DNA from: Candidatus Bathyarchaeota archaeon
GTDB taxonomy: Archaea; Thermoproteota; Bathyarchaeia; 40CM-2-53-6; DTDX01
Direction of reading: 5' to 3'
DNA: 56,139 nucleotides
Assembly: GCA_018396775.1 (NCBI GenBank)
Contig: JAGTRF010000012.1
Location: forward strand, 1-56,139
The notes beneath the pieces are model-generated. The model made no database searches. It saw only the letters and a program-made list of their open reading frames with translations, and was not told the DNA's origin. Position numbers and translations under genes: made by a program. Positions 18,340 through 26,849 of this stretch are shown piece by piece (the first letter of the stretch is position 1; the number at the start of each line of letters is the position of its first letter).

Positions 18340-19944
18340 ATGACGTTAGAATTGGATAATTTTGAGGTTCAATATAAAGATTTGCTTGGTAGAATTGGAG
18401 AATTAAAAACTAAATCAGGCGTTATAGAAACCCCCCATATGTTTCCAGTGATTAATCCTTTAATTCAACCTATAGCACCAGAGGTTATAAAGAAAGAGTT
18501 TAAAATTAACGCGGTAATGGTTAATGCATATTTATTAAAGAAGAATTTTGGTAGCGAAGCTGTATCAAGAGGAGTTCACAAGTTTATAAATTTTGATGGT
18601 ATAATCTCCACCGATTCTGGCGCATATCAAGCTTTAATTTATGGAGAGATAAAAGCTTCGCCAGAAGAAATGGTGGAATTTCAAGAAGCTATAAAAACTG
18701 ATGTAGCTATTATTCTTGATGTTCCAACAGGTTACGATGAAAATAGAGAGAAAGCTGAGTGGACTGTAAAAGAAACTTTAAGAAGAGCAGATTTATCGCT
18801 GAAAATTATAAAAGAAAAAAATATTTTATGGATTGGTCCAATTCAAGGGGGAATACATTTAGATTTAGTAAGTTTATGCGCTAAAGAGATGAGTAAAAAA
18901 CCATTTTCCATTTACGCTTTAGGTAGCCCAACTAAAATTATGGAACACTACTTGTTCGATAAGCTTATAGAAATGATTATGACAGCTAAAATGAATCTTC
19001 CATTAAATAAACCTTTGCATTTATTTGGAGCAGGACACCCAATGATTTTTGCTTTAGCTGTTGCTTGTGGTTGCGATATTTTTGATTCAGCAGCTTACGC
19101 TATATTCGCTAGAAAGGGAAAGTACTTAACTGAAAGTGGCACTTTAGATGTTAATGAATTAGAGTATTTTCCATGTTCATGCAAAGCTTGCTCTAATTAT
19201 AACCCTAAAGAGTTTAAATTGCTTTCTAAAAATGAGCAGGAAAAAATTTTAGCGGAGCATAACTTATGGATTTGCCAAGAAGAAATTAAACGTATAAAAC
19301 AAGCTATTTTAAATGGAAGGTTATGGGAGTTTTTAGAGATTAAAGCTAGAGCACATCCATCAGTTATGGAAGCTTTTAGGAAGATTTCTAAATATAAAAT
19401 TTTTTTAGAAAAGCATAGTCCTTCAATTAAGAGAAAGGGCCTTTTCTATTTTGGCGATGAAGGACTTTCGAGACCGGAAATAATTAGATATAAGCTTCGA
19501 TTAGAAAAGAATTATATTAAGCCTAGAAAATGGAGTATCTTAGTTCTTTTTCCAACTCCCAAAGAAAAACCTTTTTACCGAAATTGGATTGTAACAAAAA
19601 TTTTAAAGGAAAATTATAAAGCTCATATATGCTTTTATTTAACGCCATTTGGTTTAATTCCAATAGAGTTAAGTGATGTTTACCCAATTTCTCAAATGGA
19701 GGTGGCTTTACCTCTAGGTAAAGAAGCCATAGAAAATTCTATAAGCGAGGTTGAAAAATACATTTCTAGATGCAACTACAGTAGAATATTGCTTATACTT
19801 CCAGAGAGCGAAGATTTGGAAAAATTTAAAAACGATTGTAAAAAAATATGCAAAAATAAACGAGTTAAATTTAAATCAATTAAAATTAAGGAGATTTTAA
19901 GCGAGGGAGATTTAAAAAGAATTTTAAAAAGCATTAAAGCTTAA
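18340..19944 (+). CDS. tgtA: archaeosine tRNA-guanine transglycosylase
   Basis: This enzyme exchanges guanine-15 of archaeal tRNAs for preQ0, the first step towards archaeosine. The 534-residue protein has DSGAYQ (residues 92-97), substrate loop GPIQGG (166-171), the FDSAAYAIFARKGKY segment containing the likely nucleophile D249, and zinc ligands C279, C281, C284 and H307. The C-terminal part (about 340-534) resembles ArcTGT accessory domains, but the protein ends early and I see no clear PUA domain; homologues with PUA are typically 580 or more residues. The missing PUA may be supplied by a separate protein. Start ATG with AGGAAGG upstream. Confidence 0.95.
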   Translation: MTLELDNFEVQYKDLLGRIGELKTKSGVIETPHMFPVINPLIQPIAPEVIKKEFKINAVMVNAYLLKKNFGSEAVSRGVHKFINFDGIISTDSGAYQALIYGEIKASPEEMVEFQEAIKTDVAIILDVPTGYDENREKAEWTVKETLRRADLSLKIIKEKNILWIGPIQGGIHLDLVSLCAKEMSKKPFSIYALGSPTKIMEHYLFDKLIEMIMTAKMNLPLNKPLHLFGAGHPMIFALAVACGCDIFDSAAYAIFARKGKYLTESGTLDVNELEYFPCSCKACSNYNPKEFKLLSKNEQEKILAEHNLWICQEEIKRIKQAILNGRLWEFLEIKARAHPSVMEAFRKISKYKIFLEKHSPSIKRKGLFYFGDEGLSRPEIIRYKLRLEKNYIKPRKWSILVLFPTPKEKPFYRNWIVTKILKENYKAHICFYLTPFGLIPIELSDVYPISQMEVALPLGKEAIENSISEVEKYISRCNYSRILLILPESEDLEKFKNDCKKICKNKRVKFKSIKIKEILSEGDLKRILKSIKA

Positions 19945-19979
19945 AAATTCTTGTTTTTATGAGATGGTGAATTAATGAG

Positions 19980-21236
19980 TTGAAAATTAGGTTTTTAGGA
20001 GCTTGCAATGAAGTTGGTAGGTCAGCTATAGCGATTTATGATGGCGTTAAATATGTTTTACTTGATTATGGTGTAATAATGAATCATGAAGTTGGTTTTC
20101 CTATGCATATTTCAACTAGAGAATTAGATGCTATAATACTTTCTCATGCGCATTTAGATCACAGCGGATTAATACCATTATTTTATTTAGGTGGTGAGCT
20201 CCCCCTTTACGGTGTTGAACCAACATTTCAATTAACAAATGTTTTAATAAAAGATTTCCTTCATTTAAGCGGTTACTATTTACCTTATGAATATGTAGAT
20301 CTTCAAAATATGCTTGGAAAAAGAGTTTCAATGAGGCTTGATGAAAGATTTCGTGTTGGTAATGCTGAGTTTAATTTAATTAATGCAGGACACATTCCAG
20401 GAAGTTGTCAAATTCTAATGGAACTTAATGGAAAAAAACTTTTATATACTGGAGATTTTAATACTATTCCATCAAGGCTTTTAGATCCAGGTAAACAGGT
20501 ATATAAAGATATAAATGCATTAATAATTGAGTCAACTTACGCTGATGAAGAGCATCCAGATAGAGAGAAGCTTGAAGAAGAGTTTGTTAAAAGTGTAAGA
20601 GAAATAATTCATGAAGGCGGAACAGTCTTAGTTCCAGCTTTTGGAGTGGGAAGATCGCAAGAAGTTCTTATGATATTAACAGCTCATAGATTTGAATATC
20701 CAGTTTTCATTGATGGGATGGCTATTGAAGTGACTAGAATATTTATGGATTACCGTGAAAGCTTAAAAGAGCCTAAACTATTTGAGAAAGCTGTAAAGAA
20801 AGCTGAGTGGATTGAAAGCTGGAAAGCACGAAGAAAAGCTGTTAAAACTCCTTCAGTAATTATATCTCCAGCAGGAATGTTGAAGGGGGGAGCTGCAGCA
20901 TTCTACAGCGAGATTTTAGCTAAAAGCGATAAAAACGCTATTTTTTTAGTTAGCTATCAGGTGCCGGGGTCGCCTGGAAGATTACTTCTAGAAAAAAGAA
21001 AACTTCCAATTAAAGGTAAATTAAGGAGGGTGGAAGCTAAAGTTGAAAAGTTTGATTTCTCTTCTCATGTTGGAAGAAAAGAGCTTGAAGAATTTTTATC
21101 TAAACTTGATTCTAAAACAAAAGTTTTTGCAGTGCATGGCGCTGAAGGAAATTGCACTAAACTAGCTTCATGGGCCAATAAAGAATTAGGGTTAAACGCT
21201 ATGGCTCCAAATCCAGGGGAAATATATGAAGTTTAA
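19980..21236 (+). CDS. beta-CASP metallo-beta-lactamase ribonuclease (aCPSF2-like)
   Basis: This 418-residue protein has the metallo-beta-lactamase zinc motif SHAHLDHSG (HAHLDH at 56-61), YTGDFN, and beta-CASP features VLVPAFGVGRSQE and SSHVGRKELEEF, plus a terminal VHGAEGNC histidine motif. It lacks the N-terminal KH domains of aCPSF1/FttA, so it fits the aCPSF2 type of archaeal RNA nuclease. It starts with TTG at 19980, 35 nt after tgtA, and its 3' end overlaps the archaemetzincin gene by 11 nt. Confidence 0.92.
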   Translation: MKIRFLGACNEVGRSAIAIYDGVKYVLLDYGVIMNHEVGFPMHISTRELDAIILSHAHLDHSGLIPLFYLGGELPLYGVEPTFQLTNVLIKDFLHLSGYYLPYEYVDLQNMLGKRVSMRLDERFRVGNAEFNLINAGHIPGSCQILMELNGKKLLYTGDFNTIPSRLLDPGKQVYKDINALIIESTYADEEHPDREKLEEEFVKSVREIIHEGGTVLVPAFGVGRSQEVLMILTAHRFEYPVFIDGMAIEVTRIFMDYRESLKEPKLFEKAVKKAEWIESWKARRKAVKTPSVIISPAGMLKGGAAAFYSEILAKSDKNAIFLVSYQVPGSPGRLLLEKRKLPIKGKLRRVEAKVEKFDFSSHVGRKELEEFLSKLDSKTKVFAVHGAEGNCTKLASWANKELGLNAMAPNPGEIYEV

Positions 21237-21762
21237 ATTATTAATTGAATTGACTGGTGTAGGAAGCGTTGATGAAGATTTTTTAATTAAGCTTTCTGAT
21301 AAGCTTAAATTGAAATTTAATGCTGAAATAAAATTAAGAGAGACAATAGCGCTTCCTGAAGAAGCTTATAACTCTTTTAGAAAGCAATATTACTCAACAA
21401 AAATCCTTTATTATCTATTAAGTTGCTTATCTTCAATTAATATTGATAAAATTTTAGGAGTAACAAATGTGGATCTTTATGTTCCAAGGTTAAATTTTGT
21501 CTTTGGAGAGGCTTTATGTCCTGGAAAGGTTGCTATTATAAGCCTTTTTAGAATTAACCCTAAACTTTATGGTGAAGAAGATGAAGGAAAACTTTTAGAA
21601 AGAGCTGTTAAAGAAGCTGTACATGAACTGGGGCATACATTTGGTTTAACTCACTGCAAAAATGTAAATTGCGTAATGTTTTTTTCAAATAGTTTACTAG
21701 ATACGGATAGAAAAACAGAGAACTTTTGTTTAAATTGTAAAAAGAAGCTTGAGGGAATATAG
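21226..21762 (+). CDS. amzA: archaemetzincin metalloprotease
   Basis: This 178-residue zinc protease has the archaemetzincin signature HELGHTFGLTHC (residues 133-144) followed by CVM (149-151, the Met-turn) and a second CxxC (C168/C171) for the structural zinc site. Length and motif order match the family. It overlaps the end of the upstream nuclease and is followed after 2 nt by a presenilin-type protease gene, so the two proteases are probably co-transcribed. Confidence 0.96.
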   Translation: MKFKLLIELTGVGSVDEDFLIKLSDKLKLKFNAEIKLRETIALPEEAYNSFRKQYYSTKILYYLLSCLSSINIDKILGVTNVDLYVPRLNFVFGEALCPGKVAIISLFRINPKLYGEEDEGKLLERAVKEAVHELGHTFGLTHCKNVNCVMFFSNSLLDTDRKTENFCLNCKKKLEGI

Positions 21763-21764
21763 CT

Positions 21765-22583
21765 TTGAGTCAAGGTAGATTTAAAATATCAATTAAGCAT
21801 CTTTCTCCAATAGTTTTCTCTTTAGCGGTAAGCACTATCCTTTCATATATAATTTTAACTTTAAATCCAGAAGTCCCAGAATTAAGCTTTTTTCCAGAGG
21901 CAACCAATAGTGCGGCATTAAATGCGTTAATATTCGTTATTTTAATGGCTTCAACAGCAACTTTCATTTATTTTTTAATAAAATTTGGTTTTCAAAAAAC
22001 TGTTAAAAAAATAATTAAAATAGCGTTGACTCTCTCCATACTTTTAATTACTTATTGGTATTGTAAAGCGATTCTTGCTTTAACTAGTGATTTTTACATA
22101 ATAACGATTGCTATAACGTTAACTATAATTTTTGCGTATTTAATTTTTTTAAATAAAGGAATTGTTCAAGTTTCAGCTATAATCACGATTGGATCTTTAA
22201 TTGGAGTTTTTCTTGGGGTTTCAATACCATACTTTACAGCCATAACCCTTTTATTAGCATTATCAATTTACGATATTATTTCTGTTTATAAGGGTCCTAT
22301 TGGAAAAATAGTTGAGAAAGCTAAACTTGAAGAGTTCACAGGCGCCGTGTTTACTTATAGAAATCTAACTGTTGGTGTAGGAGATATAGTTTTTTATTCA
22401 ATGCTTATTAGCAACGTTATTATGAATTTAGGATTTTATTCGTATTTAGGAGCTGTTATAGGAGTAGTTGCTGGTGCTTATTCAGCTTTAAAAATGCTTG
22501 AGAAGAAAGAAATTTTTCCAGGGCTTCCTTTAGCTTTAATTTTAGGAGTGGCCTTTGCTATTATTATAGCAAGCTTAACTTGA
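21765..22583 (+). CDS. presenilin / signal-peptide-peptidase-type intramembrane protease
   Basis: This 272-residue membrane protein has about nine hydrophobic segments and the two catalytic aspartate motifs of GxGD proteases: YD (169-170) and GVGD (204-207), then FPGLPLAL (about 251-258) at the place of the PAL motif. It should cleave substrates within the membrane. The TTG start at 21765 immediately follows the amzA stop. No signal peptide is needed. Confidence 0.92.
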   Translation: MSQGRFKISIKHLSPIVFSLAVSTILSYIILTLNPEVPELSFFPEATNSAALNALIFVILMASTATFIYFLIKFGFQKTVKKIIKIALTLSILLITYWYCKAILALTSDFYIITIAITLTIIFAYLIFLNKGIVQVSAIITIGSLIGVFLGVSIPYFTAITLLLALSIYDIISVYKGPIGKIVEKAKLEEFTGAVFTYRNLTVGVGDIVFYSMLISNVIMNLGFYSYLGAVIGVVAGAYSALKMLEKKEIFPGLPLALILGVAFAIIIASLT

Positions 22584-22741
22584 GTTAACTAAATTAACTT
22601 TATATATTATTTTCTTTTAATAAGTTTTAAGCTGGAAAAATAAAATTTGCATTAAGGCTTAAAAGAAGCGCAAAATGAAATTTTGTCACAGAAAATTTTG
22701 CAGAAAAAAGTAAATAAGTGAAAGATGACTTTTAAATGTTC

Positions 22742-24082
22742 TTAACTAATATATTTTTTACATCTCGGGCAATACCATGCGCTATATTTTGGTATATATG
22801 CAGCTTGTTGTTTACACGTTGGACACATTCTAATAATTGAAACAGGTCTAACCGAAGGGGGTAATGTCGGTTGAGGAGCAGGTTTAAGCGGCTTCAAAAG
22901 CTTTAAAGGAGTATATGGTTTTTCTGGGGGTTTTTTAGATTTTAAACCTAAACCAGCTACTATAATAGCGCCTGATAAAGCAGCAGCTATCATTAAAGCT
23001 AATGCTGGAGCAAAACCTTCCTCCTTCTTTTCAACTTCAAAAGTAAATAATTGACTAGTTGCTCCATAGGTCACATCGTCTCCATTCCATTTAGCTGTAA
23101 CATTCCAAATTCCAGGAGCATCTGGAATAAAAGTGTGGTTAAAGTATCCATTACTTAACGTTGATACATTCTCTGTTAATAATGTTCCGTTAGGCAACCC
23201 ATAAGTTAAAGTAATTGGTACTCCAACTCTTATTGGTTTAACATACCCTAAAACACTCATGTTAGAATCTTCTAACACTTTTCTTGGAAGAAACATAATT
23301 ATTCCACTGGAAAGTTTATTTACAGTTAAGCTTACAGTATTTGACGTGACATCTCCATAAATCGCTCTAAATTGATATGAACCGACTTTATCAGGTGTCC
23401 AGTTGAAAGAAAAGCCTCCATCACTACTAGATATAACAGAAGCTAGAAATATCCATCCGCTTCCGAGAGGATTAACCTCTATTTTAATTAACGCTACATG
23501 CTTAGGATCTAAAGATCCTGAAACAGTAACACTTTCACCTATATTAATCGTTGAGTGGGAAATAGAGCAAGTTAAGGTTTCTCCTCCATTAGAGCTTGAT
23601 TTAGTAGAAGCTTTAAACTGCCAATCCATATTGCTATCCGTATCTACTCCATTAGGATATCTTTGCCAAGTTTTAGCGCTATCTTCAACATCATTCATAA
23701 TAGGAGTTTTATCAATCTCTCTTTTAGAAGCGTCTTTAAGAATAACCTGTTCATTCGTATTAGCGAGAAAGAAACCGGGAAGAGTGATAATAAAGTAGCT
23801 GTCGGCCTCTATAAATGTATCTGATGGAATAGTATAAGTTCGCTTATATTTCGTGGTTAAAATCCAACCGCCTATATTAACTTTGCTTGATGTAGGATTA
23901 TATAATTCAATCCATTCTCGATTATCGTCTCTACCAGGTGGATTAAGCTCAACTTCATTTATTACTATATGAGTTAAAGTAGCGGAGTTAACTGGTTTAA
24001 AGTTTAAAGCTATAACACAGATTAAAACAAAGGCTGCTAAAACTTTTACGCTGCTTTTTCTATTCATAAAATCAACTCGCAT
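22742..24082 (-). CDS. surface protein: lamin-tail domain, Ig-like repeats, membrane anchor, zinc-ribbon tail
   Basis: This 446-residue protein has an N-terminal signal sequence (hydrophobic residues about 13-30), a lamin-tail domain (IVINEVELNPPG..EWIELYNPTSSKVNIGGW, about 38-150), Ig-like beta domains (about 165-350), a transmembrane helix (about 357-377), a proline-rich cytoplasmic linker and a C-terminal zinc ribbon CPTCKQ...WYCPRCKKYI. It should sit outside the cell with the ribbon inside. Start may be ATG at 24082 or the internal ATG six codons later. The zinc ribbon resembles the small protein at 17994-18218. Function unknown. Confidence 0.82.
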   Translation of the reverse strand: MRVDFMNRKSSVKVLAAFVLICVIALNFKPVNSATLTHIVINEVELNPPGRDDNREWIELYNPTSSKVNIGGWILTTKYKRTYTIPSDTFIEADSYFIITLPGFFLANTNEQVILKDASKREIDKTPIMNDVEDSAKTWQRYPNGVDTDSNMDWQFKASTKSSSNGGETLTCSISHSTINIGESVTVSGSLDPKHVALIKIEVNPLGSGWIFLASVISSSDGGFSFNWTPDKVGSYQFRAIYGDVTSNTVSLTVNKLSSGIIMFLPRKVLEDSNMSVLGYVKPIRVGVPITLTYGLPNGTLLTENVSTLSNGYFNHTFIPDAPGIWNVTAKWNGDDVTYGATSQLFTFEVEKKEEGFAPALALMIAAALSGAIIVAGLGLKSKKPPEKPYTPLKLLKPLKPAPQPTLPPSVRPVSIIRMCPTCKQQAAYIPKYSAWYCPRCKKYIS

Positions 24083-24219
24083 AGTTTGTGCTATTTTACT
24101 TCCTTAGCTTTTAATTCTTTTAACAATTCAATTTAAATCTTTTTGATGAAAAATCTAGAGGATTGATTTTTTCAATTAACTTTTCTTAAGTATATTTACT
24201 ACATCAGAGAGGTGTTATT

Positions 24220-24263
24220 CTGACATCAAAAGGGATTTTAATCCCTTTTTCCATGCAGGTCAG
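24220..24263 (-). other. stem-loop between gpt-like and surface-protein genes
   Basis: Inner arms AAAAGGGATT (24228-24237) and AATCCCTTTT (24240-24249) and outer arms CTGAC/GTCAG (24220-24224 and 24259-24263) form a strong hairpin. It lies 45-90 nt after the stop of the phosphoribosyltransferase gene. CTGA and GATG motifs are nearby, but their spacing does not fit a normal C/D RNA. It may be a 3' structure or small RNA. Confidence 0.4.
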
Positions 24264-24307
24264 TTTACATCATCTAACTTCATTAAATTAATATAAAGCT
24301 TTAAATT

Positions 24308-24904
24308 TTACGGTTTACCTTTATAATATAGTTCCTCAACAAATTTATTAACTATATCTTTAGGTAAACCTAAGCTTGCTATTTCAGTTTTTATTTCATT
24401 CACTTTTTTGCCTTCATCTCTTAATTTTTTAACCATACTTTTCATAAATTCAAAACGCTCATGCGGATAAACTATCCAAGCATCAGTTTCCTCAATATAA
24501 AACTCTGGTTTAATTATACTTTGAGGTTTATAATGAAGCGTTGCTGCCTTAACCTCTTTAGCTCCAAGATTGTATAAATATTCAATAACAGCCTTTAAGC
24601 TTTTTCCTGTATCTGCCACATCATCAACCACAAGCACTGTTTTTCCTATGGGAGGAATTGAAATTCCCTGGGTTATTTTAGGCGATTGAGAAGTTTTAGC
24701 GACGTCAACGTAAAATTCTACTCTTACACTTGCTACATTAGAGTTTTCAAGAAGATCAGATAAAATTCTAGCAGGTATCCATCCGCCTCTAGCTACTCCA
24801 ACTATTAAATTTGGTGAAAAGCCACTTTTCTTAATTTTATCTGCTAATTTAATGCACATATCGTAAATCTCATTCCAATCTGGAGTTAAAAACTTCATTT
24901 TCAA
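24308..24904 (-). CDS. purine phosphoribosyltransferase (Gpt-like)
   Basis: This 198-residue type I phosphoribosyltransferase has GVARGGWIPARIL (36-48) and the PRPP-binding loop VVDDVADTGKS (92-102). It should convert a purine base such as hypoxanthine, guanine or xanthine plus PRPP to the nucleotide (salvage). The C-terminal helix (about 150-195) is an archaeal extension. The exact base cannot be told from sequence. It is divergently arranged with Cgi121. Confidence 0.88.
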   Translation of the reverse strand: MKMKFLTPDWNEIYDMCIKLADKIKKSGFSPNLIVGVARGGWIPARILSDLLENSNVASVRVEFYVDVAKTSQSPKITQGISIPPIGKTVLVVDDVADTGKSLKAVIEYLYNLGAKEVKAATLHYKPQSIIKPEFYIEETDAWIVYPHERFEFMKSMVKKLRDEGKKVNEIKTEIASLGLPKDIVNKFVEELYYKGKP

Positions 24905-24984
24905 TCTACCAAAACTAATTTATTAAATTATTAAATTATGTTTTTCTTAATAGAAATGAAGTATTTTTAGGAGGTTTAATATAA

Positions 24985-25545
24985 GTGTTAACGTTTAGTT
25001 TCCATGAGTATGAAAAATACGTGTATATAGCCGCATTTAATGGTTTAAAACGTTCTATTGAAAATCTACTTCAAGATCTGAAAATTAACGATGTTGATTT
25101 TCAATTGATTAACTTAAATTTAATAGCTGGAAAAGATCATTTATATTTCTCAATTTTAAATGTTCTTCACGCGTTTAAAATTAAAAAAAATTTTTCTAGA
25201 AGCTTAGGGATTGAAGTGCTTTTATATGCTTCAACCCAAAAGCAAATTAAAAATGCTATACAAGTTATGGGTGTTAAGCCTAATCAGCCAGTGGTTTTAA
25301 TAGCATTGAGTTCAAACGAGGAAAAACTAAAAAACTTTTTCTTTCACGCCTCAAAATTCTTTGAGTTAAAGCTTGACGACTCAATTTTTGAAGAGTGGAG
25401 CGAAGAGAAAACACAGAGAATTAAAAACGCATTTAACATTTCAAAAGAGGAAATTAAAGCTTTAAAAACAAAAAAAACTTCTATTCCTGAAGTTTTAAGA
25501 AAGCTTATAATTGAGCGTATAGCGCTTTTATCTATTAAAGGTTAA
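24985..25545 (+). CDS. cgi121: KEOPS complex subunit Cgi121
   Basis: This 186-residue protein matches Cgi121, the KEOPS subunit that binds tRNA 3' ends during N6-threonylcarbamoyladenosine synthesis at position 37. Recognisable blocks are LIAGKDHLYFSILNVLHAF (47-65), EVLLYASTQKQIKNAIQVMGV (73-94) and the C-terminal helix. An AGGAGG-like sequence precedes the GTG/ATG start region at 24985. Other KEOPS subunits are not in this window. It faces a THUMP gene convergently. Confidence 0.82.
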   Translation: MLTFSFHEYEKYVYIAAFNGLKRSIENLLQDLKINDVDFQLINLNLIAGKDHLYFSILNVLHAFKIKKNFSRSLGIEVLLYASTQKQIKNAIQVMGVKPNQPVVLIALSSNEEKLKNFFFHASKFFELKLDDSIFEEWSEEKTQRIKNAFNISKEEIKALKTKKTSIPEVLRKLIIERIALLSIKG

Positions 25546-25552
25546 AATTAAC

Positions 25553-26080
25553 TTAGAGAAGACGTTTCTCTTTTTCTATAGATAATATTTGATCAGGTTT
25601 TAAAACTGATAATCCAGTTAACTCTCCTAAAATTTGAACCATAAAAATTTTATCAGGATTTGTTAAGTTAACTTTACGGTTAACATGCTTTGCTATAGCT
25701 TCAATAATATTCATTGATTTAAGAGAGCTTCGCCTTTTTTGAACAGTAATCCTATATGTTTCATTATTTTCTATTTCATGAATTAAGTTTAAGGTTTCCC
25801 TTTCTATCTCTTCAAGGCTAGTTTTAACAACTTTTTCTATGGGGGTAACCTTTAAAACATAACGAAACTCCCAAGGTTTATCTTTTAAAATTTCTTTTAA
25901 TTGAACAATCACAAGCTTAGGGTTAAGCGCTGTTTTCGCGACGATTAAACCAACAATTCCTGTAGGGGTTATTTCAGCTGTTTTATCGCCTAGTTCACCA
26001 AGTAAATACCAAATTTCACTACAAGCGTGACGTTCATTTCCTCTAGCTGTTGAAATTAATAAGTTAAAATCTTTAATCAA
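25553..26080 (-). CDS. THUMP-domain tRNA-binding protein (Tan1-like)
   Basis: This 175-residue protein opens with NLLISTARGNERHACSEIWYLL, typical of Tan1-like proteins, and carries a THUMP domain (about 75-165, with FRYVLKVTPIEKVVKTS and the VQKRRSSLKSMNIIEAIA segment). Eukaryotic Tan1 helps acetylate tRNA cytidine-12; an analogous adaptor role for the archaeal acetyltransferase TmcA is inferred. No catalytic domain is present. Confidence 0.8.
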   Translation of the reverse strand: MIKDFNLLISTARGNERHACSEIWYLLGELGDKTAEITPTGIVGLIVAKTALNPKLVIVQLKEILKDKPWEFRYVLKVTPIEKVVKTSLEEIERETLNLIHEIENNETYRITVQKRRSSLKSMNIIEAIAKHVNRKVNLTNPDKIFMVQILGELTGLSVLKPDQILSIEKEKRLL

Positions 26081-26700
26081 TTTTCAATCCTCTTATGAAG
26101 GAAGACTTATAATTTAAGGTTTTTCAAAAGCTTAGATTTCTTTATAGAGGCTTTTAAAGCTTTAGGCGTATCCTCAGCTAAATCTAAAACTATGGAAGAT
26201 TTAATTAATAATATTTTACCTTCATATAATTCAGGTTAAAAAACTATCGGTTCCTATAAACGGTAAAGATTTTTTCTTATGAAGAACATGTGTTAAATTT
26301 TAAAGAGCTTAACCATATTTTCAGCGATTTCGTAGAAGTAAATTAACTCAATGTTTTTAATATCGATATTTAATTGTTAAAACGAAAGCTTTTGTTAAAT
26401 CTACCGCTTTATTTCCAGAAGTTTTACTAAAACGCTTCATTAAAAGGATTGCATCCTGAATCATAAACAACATCTATTAAGTAAGTTATAATGCTATTTT
26501 AACAGCTTTAATTATAAACAGTTGAGCCGACTTCTTAACTTAATAATGTTAAACCTTTATTTAATATGCAGTGTTTTTGATGCTTTTTTGTAAGCATTAT
26601 TCATAAACAAATCAGTTAACTTGAACTATTCAAAAAAAATCTAGAAAAAGAAAATTTTAAATAGGAAGTAATTCAGCACAGAAAGTATCGTAGAACTTGA
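26081..26700. other. AT-rich region without a clear gene
   Basis: Over 600 bases between the Tan1-like gene and the 26-codon gene hold no convincing long ORF. One open stretch on the plus strand near 26100-26239 (about 46 codons, ending PSYNSG then TAA) has no ATG at its start and could be a decayed gene. No tRNA or repeat was found. Confidence 0.5.
26655..26663 (+). promoter_or_regulatory. probable promoter of the acidic mini-protein gene
   Basis: TTTTAAATA resembles an archaeal TATA box; transcription from about 26688 would give a leader of about 28 nt that contains GAGGAGGA. Confidence 0.4.
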
Positions 26701-26715
26701 AGAGGAGGAATAAAA

Positions 26716-26796
26716 TTGTATTATGAAGAAGAGGAAGAAGAATGGGTTGAAGAAGAATGGGGCGAAGAAGAAGGACTTGAAGAAGAAGAATGGTGA
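26716..26796 (+). CDS. 26-residue glutamate/tryptophan-rich mini-protein
   Basis: A very strong ribosome binding site (GAGGAGGA at 26702-26709) precedes TTG at 26716, followed by codons for YYEEEEEEWVEEEWGEEEG-LEEEEW and TGA. Sixteen of 26 residues are Glu and three are Trp. A T-rich tract ends the transcript at 26810-26835. It lies upstream of ABCE1. Nothing known is recognised; a metal- or protein-binding acidic peptide is possible. GAA-repeat chance is the main worry, but the site, stop and terminator agree. Confidence 0.6.
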   Translation: MYYEEEEEEWVEEEWGEEEGLEEEEW

Positions 26797-26809
26797 ATTA
26801 AAATAAACT

Positions 26810-26835
26810 CTTTTTTACTTCTTTTTTTCTTTTTT
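26810..26835 (+). terminator. oligo-T terminator after the mini-protein gene
   Basis: Three T runs of 6-7 bases separated by AC or CTTC fit archaeal intrinsic termination. They lie before the ABCE1 start at 26850, so they may also limit read-through into ABCE1. Confidence 0.55.
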
Positions 26836-26849
26836 AGGTTGGATTACTT

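Noticed and set aside
24180-24280. C/D box small RNA
   Set aside because: Only scattered CTGA and GATG motifs; the distances between C and D boxes are not canonical.
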